A stretch of DNA of 64,000 nucleotides from Moesziomyces globuligerus (Eukaryota; Basidiomycota; Ustilaginomycetes; Ustilaginales; Ustilaginaceae), in assembly GCA_030849465.1 (NCBI GenBank), contig JARVLF010000018.1:372001-436000 (forward strand), written 5' to 3'. Under the pieces are notes generated by a model, which ran no database searches, was not told the origin of the DNA, and saw only the letters and a program-made list of their open reading frames with translations. Shown here piece after piece: positions 37,562 through 47,013 of this stretch; positions within the stretch are counted from its first letter, which is position 1; each line of letters starts with the position of its first letter. Position numbers and translations under genes: made by a program.

Positions 37562-39844
37562 ATGACGATCGCTCGTCCAAACCTCCGCCCGCCATTCGGA
37601 GGCAATGGCTATCCGACTTCGGCATCGGAGAACTTCCGACCCGCCATGCCTGCACCCCACTTGCTGCCCAAGCGCGTCTTTGTCGGTGCCATCATCAGCT
37701 CCCGCTCCGCCACCGACCTCAGCATCGTCGAGCGCGGCCTCCTCGGCGTCGGATCGGGCGGTGTGATTCGCTTCCTCGAGGATCTCGACGTGCTCGAACG
37801 TCAGGTCCCAGATGCTGCCGCTTCGCCCGCGACCGACAACGCTGCCGACGACCGCTCCTCCACCCCGGTGCCCATCCCTGGATCGGCGCGCTCCACTCTT
37901 CCCGATGCGCCTGAACTCACCTCGCTCGAGATGCCGCCACCTGCGATGGCTTCGCGTGCACACATCACCGGCGCACACGACGACGCGCTCGACCAAGCCG
38001 CCCGACGAGAGCAGCAGCTCATCAAGCACGTCCTCGACAAGCACGGCTGGCGTCCCGGCCAGTACAAGCTCACCCGCCTCCCGCCTGGCAGCTTCCTCTG
38101 CTCCGGCTTCATCGATACCCACACCCACGCCTGCCAGGTGCCCAACATCGGCCTCGGCCAGCAGTACGAGCTCCTCGACTGGCTCCAGCACGTCACCTTC
38201 CCGCGCGAGCGTAGGTTCGAGGACGCCAGATACGCTCGCAAGACGTACGAATCCGTCGTCCAGCGCCTCATCGACTCAGGCACCACCACCGCATGCTACT
38301 ACGCTACGCTGCACCTCGAAGCCTCCAAGATCCTCGCAGAGATCTGCAACGAGCGTGGTCAGCGTGCCTTTGTCGGCAAGTGCCAGATGGACCGCAACTC
38401 GCCCATCGACTACATCGAGAAGAACGCGTCGCAGTCGATCGAGGACACCAAGGAGTTTGTCCGCTTCACCAGGAGCCTCCGACCGTACGGTCAGCCGCCC
38501 GATGTCTCGTCGCCCTCGATGAGCCCTGCCGACCTGCACCACACCTCGCCCGAGATGGACGCCAGCATCGCACGACTCAGCGCCACCATGGACGAGCTCA
38601 TGTCGCCCACGGGCAGCAAGCCTCCCTCCGAGACAAACGGCAGCCCCTCGTCCACCAAGGTCGCCACCTCGTCGCTCAAGCCCATCTCGTCCGCATCGCG
38701 TTCGAGCATCGCCGTGGCGAGGCAAGCGAGCAGCAGCAGCATCCGATCGGCGCGCGACAGCGGCACCTCGACGCCATCGAGGCAGCGCGAGCGCGAGCTC
38801 AACAATGCGCTCGTGCAGCCCATCCTCACGCCCCGCTTCGCCATCTCGTGCACGGATGCCATGCTCACCGGCATCTCGGCGCTGCTCTCGCGCGACCCCA
38901 CGCTGCGCGTCCAGACGCACCTGAGCGAGAACGAGGGCGAGATCACCTTCACCAAGCAGCTCTTCCCCTTTGCCAAGAACTACACCTCGGTGTACGACCA
39001 CTACTCGCTCCTCGGTCCGCGCACCATCCTCGCCCACGCCGTCCATCTGGATGCCGACGAGCTCGCCATCATCAAGAAGCGCAAGTGCGGCGTCTCGCAT
39101 TGCCCCACCAGCAACCTCAACCTCCGCTCGGGCGCCTCGCGCGTCGGCGAGATGCTCAACATGGGCATCAAGGTCGGTCTCGGCACCGACGTCTCGGGCG
39201 GCTTTGGCCTGGGCATGCTTTCGGCCATCCGCGAAGCGAGCGTGGTGGCAAAGGTGCTCGCCTTTCAGCGAGCTCAGGCCGAGTCCAAGGCCAGGGAGGA
39301 AGAGGACGCTCTGGCGGCTACAGCGCCCCCGACGAGCGAGCAGGCGGCGCATCAGGCGCAGCAGCCGCTTGCAGGTGCCGCGGCCGTCGACGGCAGGTAT
39401 CCAGGCCCTCCCGTCGCTGGGCAGTACCAGCCGAGGAAGCCGCACTCGCTCGCGACCTCGAACCTCAGCGCAGTCGAGGCGACGCTGTCGGTGCAGGATC
39501 CCGCGTCGTCGCTCACCTCCAAGTCCACCGTCGACTTTACCAAGGGCCCGCTGAGCATCGCTACGCTCTTCTACCTCGCCACGCTCGGAGGCGCCGAGGT
39601 CTGCGCCATGGCCAGCCGCATCGGCTCGCTCGAGCCCGGCAAGGAGTTCGACGCGCTGCTCGTCCAGACCACCTCGCATTGGGGCCCGTCTGGATACACG
39701 GGCAATCCGGGCTGCTTTGTCGAGGAGGACGACACGCTCCCGGATGTCTTCGAAAAGTGGCTCTTCACCGGCGACGACAGGAACATCGCCACCGTCTTTG
39801 TCCGCGGTCGCGTCGTCGGCGGTGCCAAACCCATCCGCGACTAG
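37562..39844 (+). CDS. gud1: Guanine deaminase (guanine aminohydrolase)
   Basis: ATG 37562 in a CCACCATG context, 760 residues, one exon. It hydrolyses guanine to xanthine and ammonia in cytosolic purine salvage and nitrogen use. It is a metal-dependent amidohydrolase: the zinc HxH is in GFIDTHTHACQVPNIGLG (near 182), followed by LLDWLQHVTFPRERRF, GTTTACYYAT, GKCQMDRNSP, a His in QTHLSENEGEI (near 453), a His in ILAHAVHLDADEL (near 493), SHCPTSNLNLRSG, and the metal Asp in GLGTDVSGGFGLGML (near 541). The deaminase order is intact. The protein is far longer than the usual 450-500 residues because of three low-complexity insertions (about 80-160, 310-415, 575-650). A GATA-site cluster upstream suggests nitrogen regulation. 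Confidence 0.93.
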   Translation: MTIARPNLRPPFGGNGYPTSASENFRPAMPAPHLLPKRVFVGAIISSRSATDLSIVERGLLGVGSGGVIRFLEDLDVLERQVPDAAASPATDNAADDRSSTPVPIPGSARSTLPDAPELTSLEMPPPAMASRAHITGAHDDALDQAARREQQLIKHVLDKHGWRPGQYKLTRLPPGSFLCSGFIDTHTHACQVPNIGLGQQYELLDWLQHVTFPRERRFEDARYARKTYESVVQRLIDSGTTTACYYATLHLEASKILAEICNERGQRAFVGKCQMDRNSPIDYIEKNASQSIEDTKEFVRFTRSLRPYGQPPDVSSPSMSPADLHHTSPEMDASIARLSATMDELMSPTGSKPPSETNGSPSSTKVATSSLKPISSASRSSIAVARQASSSSIRSARDSGTSTPSRQRERELNNALVQPILTPRFAISCTDAMLTGISALLSRDPTLRVQTHLSENEGEITFTKQLFPFAKNYTSVYDHYSLLGPRTILAHAVHLDADELAIIKKRKCGVSHCPTSNLNLRSGASRVGEMLNMGIKVGLGTDVSGGFGLGMLSAIREASVVAKVLAFQRAQAESKAREEEDALAATAPPTSEQAAHQAQQPLAGAAAVDGRYPGPPVAGQYQPRKPHSLATSNLSAVEATLSVQDPASSLTSKSTVDFTKGPLSIATLFYLATLGGAEVCAMASRIGSLEPGKEFDALLVQTTSHWGPSGYTGNPGCFVEEDDTLPDVFEKWLFTGDDRNIATVFVRGRVVGGAKPIRD

Positions 39845-40303
39845 CTAGCTTGTCCGAATCTCATGCCTTTCTGCAGTGTCACGACCAATGTAGACTCAGC
39901 TCTGGAACTCCTCTCGATGTCAGTGCTCTTGGACCCGTAAGGAGCGGATGTGTGAAGGATCCGAGACACGGAGCGATGGAGGCGAAACTGTGAGGGCCGG
40001 TGCAAATCTGTTAGACCGAAGTCAACAGTGAAACTGTTGAAAGATAGGGCTCAGGCCATCAACTCCGGGATCCGAGGGCTTAGCGTGTTCTTCTAGGCTT
40101 CGACACTCCATCAGCTTCAGCTTCAGTTCGGACCCACACGCTCTCTCTCTCTCCCTTTACCGCCTTGTCCCCTCAGCGAGCCTCAAGTGCGCTGACGAAG
40201 GCCATTCTTGCTCATCTGCTGGCCTCGGTCCTGACGTGATGGTGGCCAAGTCGACCTGACAACACTGCTCCCCATCTCCTCCATACGCACTGGCATCGAC
40301 ACG
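39845..40303. promoter_or_regulatory. Intergenic region, guanine deaminase to Med5-like gene
   Basis: 459 bp between two rightward genes, holding the first gene's terminator and the second's promoter. A CT run lies at about 40140-40154, followed by a pyrimidine-rich leader. I see no gene. Confidence 0.5.
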
Positions 40304-43300
40304 ATGGACGACGAGCCGGAGCAGCTAATTCACCGGCTGCTGCTGCAGGCCCTGTCGCGGCGTCTCTCGCAGTCTAGCTGGCTTGCGCTCCTGCATCAAC
40401 TCACACGGCGAATCCAGGCCGCCCAGCAGACCCGCGATGTCGACGCCGATCCGGCTCTCGCCGCCTCGCTCGCCGCCAGCAGTCTCGTCCGCCACATTCT
40501 CTCGCAGTCATTCATCGATCCGCTGCTCATCGAGTATCTCCAGGCGCTCGTATACGGTAGTGCCAATCGGTCTGGCGTCGATGCGGACCAGGGCCCCGTC
40601 ACGGACGTGCTCACCGTCACGCTATACCTGCTCGCACACTTTGGCGATACCTCCACCAAGGTCCCTGCGATCGAGACCGTCTCGTCGGTCATCGGACAGG
40701 GTCTGCTCATGACCTTCCAGGCGACTGTACCGTTCCGCATCACGGATCCCTCGCTCCTAGCACTTCTGCAGCAGCTATTCGCAGATCCCGTCGAGGATCC
40801 ATCGTCGTCAACAGACACGACACCAACACCAGCAGAGTCGAGCGAGGCAGACATCGCCCCTGCCGCCCTCAGGCTCGTCGTGGCGAGCCTGAGCATGCTG
40901 GCGCTCGCTGCGGATCCGAACATCGCCGCGCCGCAGAGCTTACTTGCACCGCGCGTCGCCATCACCGTGCTGATCAACGTCGGCCAGAGCCTGCTCGCCA
41001 ACGTCATCCAGACGCTCTCAGCCCTCCAGGTGGCCAACGATTCCAAGCAGAAGCCGGGAACGGCGATCCTGCAGCAGACGAGCTCGGGCTGCAAGGCGGC
41101 TATGGCGAGCGTCGAGACGGTGCTGCAGTCGATGAATCCGGCATGGAAGGACGAGATCGCGCTGCTGCGCTCGCTGAGCAGCCAGATGGGCGTCATCCAC
41201 CAGCTAGCCGAAGCGCTTTCGGAATCGAGCACGGCCGCATCGACGTCACAGCTGCGCAGGAAGAAGGCCGAGACGCTGCAGGATGCGCAGAAGCGCGCGA
41301 CGTGGGACCACTTTTTGGATGCTGCGGCCACCACGGCCGCGGACCGGCCGGCGGTGGAGCCCGAGATGGCGCTGCTCATGCACGTGCTCGTCGACGAGCA
41401 CGCGGCGTGGGATGTGAAGCTGGGTGCGATCCAGACGTTGTTTCTGGCCCGCCGCGCGGCGGCGGCGCCGTCGGTGACGCTGGAAAAGTCGCTCACCGCG
41501 TTCTACTTTGAGCTGCTCGTGGCGGCGATCGATGCGTGCGCGTCGGTGGTCGAGATGCCACCGGCGTTCAAGGGCGCCGAAGTGTATGCGGCCATCTGGC
41601 GCAATGCGCTGTGCGGGATGGTGCCCGAGATCGTTCTGCAGCTCGAGCAGTGGCTGGATGCGAATCCGGAGCTTCCGCTGCGGGGCCAGCGGGTCGAGGC
41701 GCCGCATGTGCGCTTCGAGTGCGCGCTGCGCGCCGCGCTGCTCGTCATGTCGGACCGGCTCGACGTCTGCGAAACGGCGAGCCAGCCCGCCAGCGTCGAG
41801 GTGGGCGAGATGGGCGATGTGGTGGGGCTGGATACGCCGCCGTCGCAGCCGATCAAGGCGTGGCTGCTGCGTGCGTGCATCGAGCACTCGCTCGCCCGAC
41901 CCGAGGCCATCGCCGACGAGTTCCCCGAGGGCCACAGCCTCGCCTCGGAGGTGCAGAGCCTCGCGCAATCGCTCCGCATGGATGCTCAACTCGAGGGACT
42001 GGCGCTCCACACGCTCTTTGAGACACGCGTGCCCAACGACGATGCGATCGAGCTCCTCCAGCGCGTGGCGTCGGATCCGGGCACGCACCTCATCTTTGCG
42101 CGCCAGCTCGTGCTCCAGATGCACGCTTGGCTCGAGCAGCACGATCTCGACAGCATCGCGCGCTGGTCCAAGGCGCTCGGCGAAGACGCCACGCACGGCG
42201 GCGCCATGCTCGACACGCTCATGATGTACATCGACCCCACCGCGCTCGTCGATCCGCTCGCCAGCATCCTCGACCACCAAGACGTCGGTCAGACGAGCGA
42301 CGAACCCGCCACGCTCTCAAACATCCTCCTCTTCGTCCAGCTGCTCTGCTATCGCTACGCTGTACCGTCCGCACGCATCTCGCGCTTCGCACCGTCGACG
42401 CGGGCAGACATGGAGGTCGATGGAGCCGACGAGGGCGTCAGAGGGAGGCCGTTGTTGGCGTCGTATGTCGCGTCTGCCTCGGTATGCCATCCGTTGGGTG
42501 CGTTGGGCGAGGAGGAGCGCGGGTTGGTGGGGAGATGGATCCACGCGCTGTTCGGGAACGAGGGGATTGGCGATGAGCTGATCCAGGCATCGCCGCCGAC
42601 GACGCTGCTGCGGCTGGCGCCGTTGCTGTTCTCGCAGAGCATCAGCGCGTGCGTCTACGGCGTGATCGACCTGGAGACGCTGCGCGGCGGGCTGAGCTAC
42701 TTTCTGCAGGATCTGCTCTCGTTTACGCTGCCGGGAGCGTTGGCTTGGTTGCTGGGAGAGATCCCGCGCGTGCCGCTCAGGCCGATGCTCGATGTGCTTG
42801 CGGACGCAGGTCTCCAGGCGACGGTGGTGGATGTTCCCTCGAGCGATGGCACGCTCGCTCATGGGTTGCCGAGGAACGCGAGCTCGCGCACGGTGCATCT
42901 CGAGGTGGTTGCGCTGCTGCTCGATACAGACGCGTGTCCCGGTGTTGTGCGGCACCTCATTGCTCAGCCTTTTGATGCGTTCGTCCGCGCAGTAGAGGCG
43001 AGCGGTATGGAGCCGGGGCCGGTCGAGGTGGGCAGTGTGACGTTTGACCTGCGCGCGCTCAAGGCGCGCATGGATGCGGCGGGCGCTACGGCGCAGCTGC
43101 TCAGCCGGCGCAGCTCGGCGTGGCTGCGTGCGCTGGCGAACCAGACCGTGACACCGCCGCAGGCCACGCTGACCGGCGAGTCGCGCATCATCTCGATGCT
43201 CACCAGCGGCAGCTCCGTCGAGTCGTGTCTGGATCGACTGGCATCGGCAGGGGCCGAGCCCGGTAAGCAGGCGGTGCAGAGTATCGCTGAGCAGAAGGCA

Positions 43301-43891
43301 GTGGCTGCGTGGCTGTGCCTGGTCGCGCCGCACGCGAGCCGTGCAGACGGAAACGCGGTGCATCCGGCGCTGCGCTTCGTTCAGAGCATCGAGCTCGATG
43401 CGGCAGACGAGACGCTGCTCGAGGCAAGGCTACGCACAGTCGTGCTGGTGCTGGCGCTGGTTCGGGCCGCCGAAGCTCTGCGCGCTTCCGAGGCGGATGG
43501 CCGCATATGGGCGCTCGCGTCCGAGCCGGCCACAACGCAAATCGACTCCTCGGCCGCAGATCTGTTCGATGACGAACCCACCACCCCACCACTTCCCGGC
43601 TCCAAGGATGCAGACGGAGCTGAGGCCAAGTCGAGCGCAGCGGCAAAGGGGAGGTCGGTAGCAGGTCTGTTGACGGATAGCTCATTCCGCCTTTCCTCGA
43701 TCCAGGTAGAGAACCTGCTCGTGCGTAGCCTCGCCCGCACCAAGCGCACCCGACCAGCCGTCTGGCCGAGCATGGAAGCCCTCCTGCTCGAGGTCGGCAC
43801 AGCGGGCGGAGATATCGTACCGGACGAGGGCAAAGAGGCTCCACCCATCCAAGGCCTCGCCTCCTACCTCCCGCTCCTCAGATCACTGTAG
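40304..43891 (+). CDS. med5: Probable Mediator complex subunit 5 (Med5/Nut1)
   Basis: ATG 40304 (MDDEPEQLIHRLLLQALSRR), 1195 residues, one exon. Almost entirely alpha-helical, Leu/Ala-rich, with no membrane segment. Med5 is a tail-module subunit of fungal Mediator that links transcription factors to RNA polymerase II. Supporting features are the overall size, the helical N-terminus (RRLSQSSWLALLHQL), and the mid-protein block near residues 790-830 (LRGGLSYFLQDLLSFTLPGA, then LAWLLGEI), which resembles the most conserved part of Med5 (GG-x-x-YF-x-Q-x-x-L-x-x-x-x-x-G-x-x-x-WL). The C-terminus includes a disordered acidic insert near 1085-1125 and a final helix-rich segment. Another large helical scaffold (for example an importin-like or Urb1-like protein) is not excluded. 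Converges on the DNAJC11-like gene, stops 113 bp apart. Confidence 0.6.
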   Translation: MDDEPEQLIHRLLLQALSRRLSQSSWLALLHQLTRRIQAAQQTRDVDADPALAASLAASSLVRHILSQSFIDPLLIEYLQALVYGSANRSGVDADQGPVTDVLTVTLYLLAHFGDTSTKVPAIETVSSVIGQGLLMTFQATVPFRITDPSLLALLQQLFADPVEDPSSSTDTTPTPAESSEADIAPAALRLVVASLSMLALAADPNIAAPQSLLAPRVAITVLINVGQSLLANVIQTLSALQVANDSKQKPGTAILQQTSSGCKAAMASVETVLQSMNPAWKDEIALLRSLSSQMGVIHQLAEALSESSTAASTSQLRRKKAETLQDAQKRATWDHFLDAAATTAADRPAVEPEMALLMHVLVDEHAAWDVKLGAIQTLFLARRAAAAPSVTLEKSLTAFYFELLVAAIDACASVVEMPPAFKGAEVYAAIWRNALCGMVPEIVLQLEQWLDANPELPLRGQRVEAPHVRFECALRAALLVMSDRLDVCETASQPASVEVGEMGDVVGLDTPPSQPIKAWLLRACIEHSLARPEAIADEFPEGHSLASEVQSLAQSLRMDAQLEGLALHTLFETRVPNDDAIELLQRVASDPGTHLIFARQLVLQMHAWLEQHDLDSIARWSKALGEDATHGGAMLDTLMMYIDPTALVDPLASILDHQDVGQTSDEPATLSNILLFVQLLCYRYAVPSARISRFAPSTRADMEVDGADEGVRGRPLLASYVASASVCHPLGALGEEERGLVGRWIHALFGNEGIGDELIQASPPTTLLRLAPLLFSQSISACVYGVIDLETLRGGLSYFLQDLLSFTLPGALAWLLGEIPRVPLRPMLDVLADAGLQATVVDVPSSDGTLAHGLPRNASSRTVHLEVVALLLDTDACPGVVRHLIAQPFDAFVRAVEASGMEPGPVEVGSVTFDLRALKARMDAAGATAQLLSRRSSAWLRALANQTVTPPQATLTGESRIISMLTSGSSVESCLDRLASAGAEPGKQAVQSIAEQKAVAAWLCLVAPHASRADGNAVHPALRFVQSIELDAADETLLEARLRTVVLVLALVRAAEALRASEADGRIWALASEPATTQIDSSAADLFDDEPTTPPLPGSKDADGAEAKSSAAAKGRSVAGLLTDSSFRLSSIQVENLLVRSLARTKRTRPAVWPSMEALLLEVGTAGGDIVPDEGKEAPPIQGLASYLPLLRSL

Positions 43892-44004
43892 TTCACCACA
43901 CAGTCTGTCTCCAACATGATGTCTCCGGCACAGTCGAGACCAAGACCCACGCATGCGCCCAGCCCAGCCACGATCGACGATTGGGATGAGAGGGGATGAT
44001 GAGA

Positions 44005-46311
44005 TTAAGCTACTTGGTGGATGCGCATGGGGATGGCGAGTTCGGCGAGATCGGCGACCTCGACGGAGTGCAGGACGCCACGGAAGGCGTAGGTGACGCG
44101 GAGGTGTTTCTTCTCTCCGATCACGGGGTCGTGGAAGCCCAAGAGATGCGCCTTGGATCTTGCGGCGGGCACGATCAACTGGCCGTGATTGACGAGCGCC
44201 TGGACGGGGATCGTGACATCCCAGAAGGCCTCGTCTTCAAGATCCGCCTCGTCGTTCTGGGCGGGCATCTGAGGCGCCTCGGCCCACCTCTGCTGTGCAG
44301 CCTCTCGCGCATCGGCGAGCTCGAGCGCCGGTGGGAACGCGTCCTTTCGACCGTACACGGCGCTGATGAGCACGAGTCCGTTGCGCGCGAGCTCGGCCCG
44401 CGCCTTCTTGGCCGCCGGGTCGCGCAGCAGCGCCAGCGCATCGAGCGCCGCCTGGCGCCGCTCGAGGATGAGCTCGCGGTTGGCGGCGCGCAGCTCACCG
44501 AGCCGATTGCGCAGACGGCGGTGTTTCCGCGGCTCGAGCAGACCCCAGTGCAGCGCGGTGTACGCGGCAGCGGGAACGACGGTGAAGAGCACGATGAGAT
44601 CCGAGCGGAATTCGCGCGCAAGCAGGATGGGCAGCGCGATCTTCTGACCCAGCCGTTTGACCCTGATGCGGAGCGTGATGCCATTCAGCGCGCAGTTGAG
44701 GCCGAGCGCCAACCGCACGTTCTCGGTCAGCCTGCGCTCGGCCGATGTAAACGCAGAAATGCCCGAGCCCGTGCCGATGTTGAAGCCCGTACGCAGCTTT
44801 ACGCCGCCAAGCACGGGCAGCGCGTAGTCGACCGAGATGTTCTGGTCGACGTGCGAAATGCTCGTCTGAGCCGTCCAGCTCCTGCCCGGTGCGATCTGCT
44901 TGGTGAGCCCGACCGAGACCGCTGTCGGCTCGCGCCTGACGAGCTTGTCCTCGGGCAGCCCACTGCCCCAGCCGAGCAGGCTGTAGGTGCCGCTGCGGAC
45001 GCTGGTGAAGCCGGTGAGCGTCGACTTGGCCGACAGCCGCTGTCCGTAGGTGACGTTGAAGGTGGGCGGCATGAGCAGCGTCTGCAGGGTGCCCTGCCAG
45101 GAGAAGAACGAGTTGGCATCCAGCGTGTACTGGCCCCTGGTGGTGACGATCTGGGGCCGGAGGAAGGAGAGCGTGATCTCGGTAAAGAGGCGCGGCGACC
45201 AGTGCGTCTTTAGTGTGCCGACGAGGTTGCCGCCGCCGAGCCCCTTGCGGCTGACCATCTGGCCCGAAAAGGTGGCCGAGGTGCGATTGGTGAGCTGCGT
45301 CTCGAAGCCGTGCTTGCCGATGAGTTGGGTGCAGCCTACCTGGCTGATCCTCTCGGCCATCGTCACGCTGCGGGGGAAGCCAGCCATACCGAAACCGGGC
45401 ATCGCTGCCACGCCTGGCGCCGACGCTGCTGGCTCGGCAGCGGTGCGACCTTTCTTGCCGTTGGCTGACGCTCGTCGCTGCTGTGCTGGATGACGCTGGA
45501 TCCGACTTGGGTGCGCAAAGAGTGCGGTCGCATCGATGTGAGCGGTAAAGTCGCCGTTGCTCTTGACGAGCGCCTCGGCGTCGGCGGCCTGCCTCTTTGC
45601 GCGCTCGCGCTCGAACTCGGCCTGCATCTCGTGCGGACTCCTACCGCGAACGGCGACGGACCAGGTGGACTTGAGCCCCTCTTCGCCAAAGTGATCGTAG
45701 ACGACGCGCTTCTCCGGGTCCGAGAGGATCTCGTAGGCGCGCTGGACCTCACGGAAGCGCGACTCGGCGGCGCTCTTGCGGGTGGCATCGTTGTGCTTGT
45801 CCGGATGGAGCACCACGGCGAGGGCACGGTAGGCATCCTTGATGGCATCTGGCGAGGCATCGGCGGGGACGTTGAGCAGTGCATAGAGGTACTCCTTATC
45901 CGCAGCTCGACTCGGATCGCCCGAGGTGGTGTCGGCGGCCGCCGAAGGGTCGTGGGCGTCTCGGAAGGGCCGACCGCCAAAGAGCGGCTCCTCGTCGCCT
46001 GCTTGGCTTGGGTAGGTGCCCTGCGTGCCCGAAGAGGCAGATCGCTCGTAGATGTCCGAGGCTGTGGTGTTGTGGCCATAGCCATAGCTGCTGCTGGCGC
46101 TCCCACTGGAGTCGGAAGTGCGGGACGAGGGCGCAGCTGAGCCCGACGAAGACTGAGATGAAGACGCTGCCGAGTCGGCGCTGCTGGCTGAAGACGAGCG
46201 AGCGCCTTTGGAGCCGCTGGCAGCGCTCTGGCGCGGGCGGTAGGGAGCGTAGGGATCGTCCGGATCGTCAAAGTCCTCGACGGTGGCTCTGGGCGGCGTC
46301 GCGGACGACAT
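44005..46311 (-). CDS. DNAJC11-like mitochondrial J-domain protein
   Basis: The frame is open to 46365, but the first ATG is 46309-46311 (MSSATPPRATVEDFDDP), giving 768 residues. The J domain is at about 137-210 (YLYALLNVPADASPDAIKDA; the HPD motif in VLHPDKH; FREVQRAYEILSDPEKR), so Hsp70-stimulating activity should be retained. Next comes a long beta-rich region (about 330-560; FETQLTNRTSATFSGQMVSR, TYGQRLSAKSTLTGFTSVRS) and a C-terminal DUF3395-type domain (about 650-768; LLGFHDPVIGEKKHLRVTYA, ending IPMRIHQVA). This order is that of DNAJC11, a mitochondrial protein linked to MICOS/SAM in animals. A hydrophobic segment (SDLIVLFTVVPAAAYTAL) near 585-605 could be a membrane anchor. The N-terminal 130 residues are Ser-rich. 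Confidence 0.85.
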   Translation of the reverse strand: MSSATPPRATVEDFDDPDDPYAPYRPRQSAASGSKGARSSSASSADSAASSSQSSSGSAAPSSRTSDSSGSASSSYGYGHNTTASDIYERSASSGTQGTYPSQAGDEEPLFGGRPFRDAHDPSAAADTTSGDPSRAADKEYLYALLNVPADASPDAIKDAYRALAVVLHPDKHNDATRKSAAESRFREVQRAYEILSDPEKRVVYDHFGEEGLKSTWSVAVRGRSPHEMQAEFERERAKRQAADAEALVKSNGDFTAHIDATALFAHPSRIQRHPAQQRRASANGKKGRTAAEPAASAPGVAAMPGFGMAGFPRSVTMAERISQVGCTQLIGKHGFETQLTNRTSATFSGQMVSRKGLGGGNLVGTLKTHWSPRLFTEITLSFLRPQIVTTRGQYTLDANSFFSWQGTLQTLLMPPTFNVTYGQRLSAKSTLTGFTSVRSGTYSLLGWGSGLPEDKLVRREPTAVSVGLTKQIAPGRSWTAQTSISHVDQNISVDYALPVLGGVKLRTGFNIGTGSGISAFTSAERRLTENVRLALGLNCALNGITLRIRVKRLGQKIALPILLAREFRSDLIVLFTVVPAAAYTALHWGLLEPRKHRRLRNRLGELRAANRELILERRQAALDALALLRDPAAKKARAELARNGLVLISAVYGRKDAFPPALELADAREAAQQRWAEAPQMPAQNDEADLEDEAFWDVTIPVQALVNHGQLIVPAARSKAHLLGFHDPVIGEKKHLRVTYAFRGVLHSVEVADLAELAIPMRIHQVA

Positions 46312-47013
46312 GGTCGTAGCTCCAGAGGTGCCGTCGTCAACTGCACGGGAGTGCGCTGTTGGCAAGGTCGGCAGCGATGGAGTCAGATGCGGGTCGGAAG
46401 CAAGACTCGAGGCTCAAGCACGAGTGCGGGACAGTCTGGCTGACGCTTTGTTCAGGTGAGCGCTCTGGCCAGCCTTGTTTGATATTTCCAAGACGTGGAG
46501 GTCCAAGAGGCGCAGCTCCAAGGAGCGCAGCTCCAAGAAGCGCAGGTCCTTCCTCGTCGCGTCAGCATGGCTGACGCTATATCCCGCTTTGCTGGTGGTG
46601 CAGAGACCGGTCTAACAAGTTGGCGCGAATTGCAACCGTAGGCACGTTCGGATGTGCCGGCCACCAGCTGACTGCAGATGTGGCTTTAGCGAGAGTGCGG
46701 TCTGCACAGGAACGCACGTCGGAGCTCGTTGAACCGCACCTAATTTCAGTTCGCAACACTCTCTCTGCACTCGCCAAAGTCACACGTCGCTCTGCGATGT
46801 CACGTTCCGCGGTCGGTGGAGCCAGTCCACATCCGCCCCTCGCGCGCATACAGCCTGCCGCCACGGGCTGCTTCCAATCGAGAGCACTTCCCTATCTACA
46901 TCTCCCTCCCCACATCACCCCAATCCTTTGCATCCAACCCCCATCCAACCTTCATAGCCATCGTCCGTAGACCCATTCATCCATCGTAGACAGCAACCGA
47001 CGCCAAAGCCACC
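46312..47013. promoter_or_regulatory. Divergent intergenic region, DNAJC11-like / vacuolar transporter
   Basis: 702 bp between the two start codons. It contains a 15-nt tandem repeat at 46493-46551 and, before the transporter, a pyrimidine-rich leader (CCTATCTACATCTCCCTCC near 46890) ending in CCACCATG. No gene seen. Confidence 0.5.
46493..46551 (+). repeat. 15-nt tandem repeat, about four copies
   Basis: Copies aligned on ...CGCAGCTCCAAG occur at 46493-46507, 46508-46522, 46523-46537 and 46538-46551; the middle two are near-identical and the outer ones diverged. It sits about 200 bp upstream of the DNAJC11-like start, outside coding sequence. Confidence 0.85.

Noticed and set aside
38276..39993. 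Long frames on both strands over guanine deaminase (plus 38293-39993, minus 38276-39679)
   Set aside because: Shadows of the guanine deaminase frame, which alone carries the catalytic motifs.
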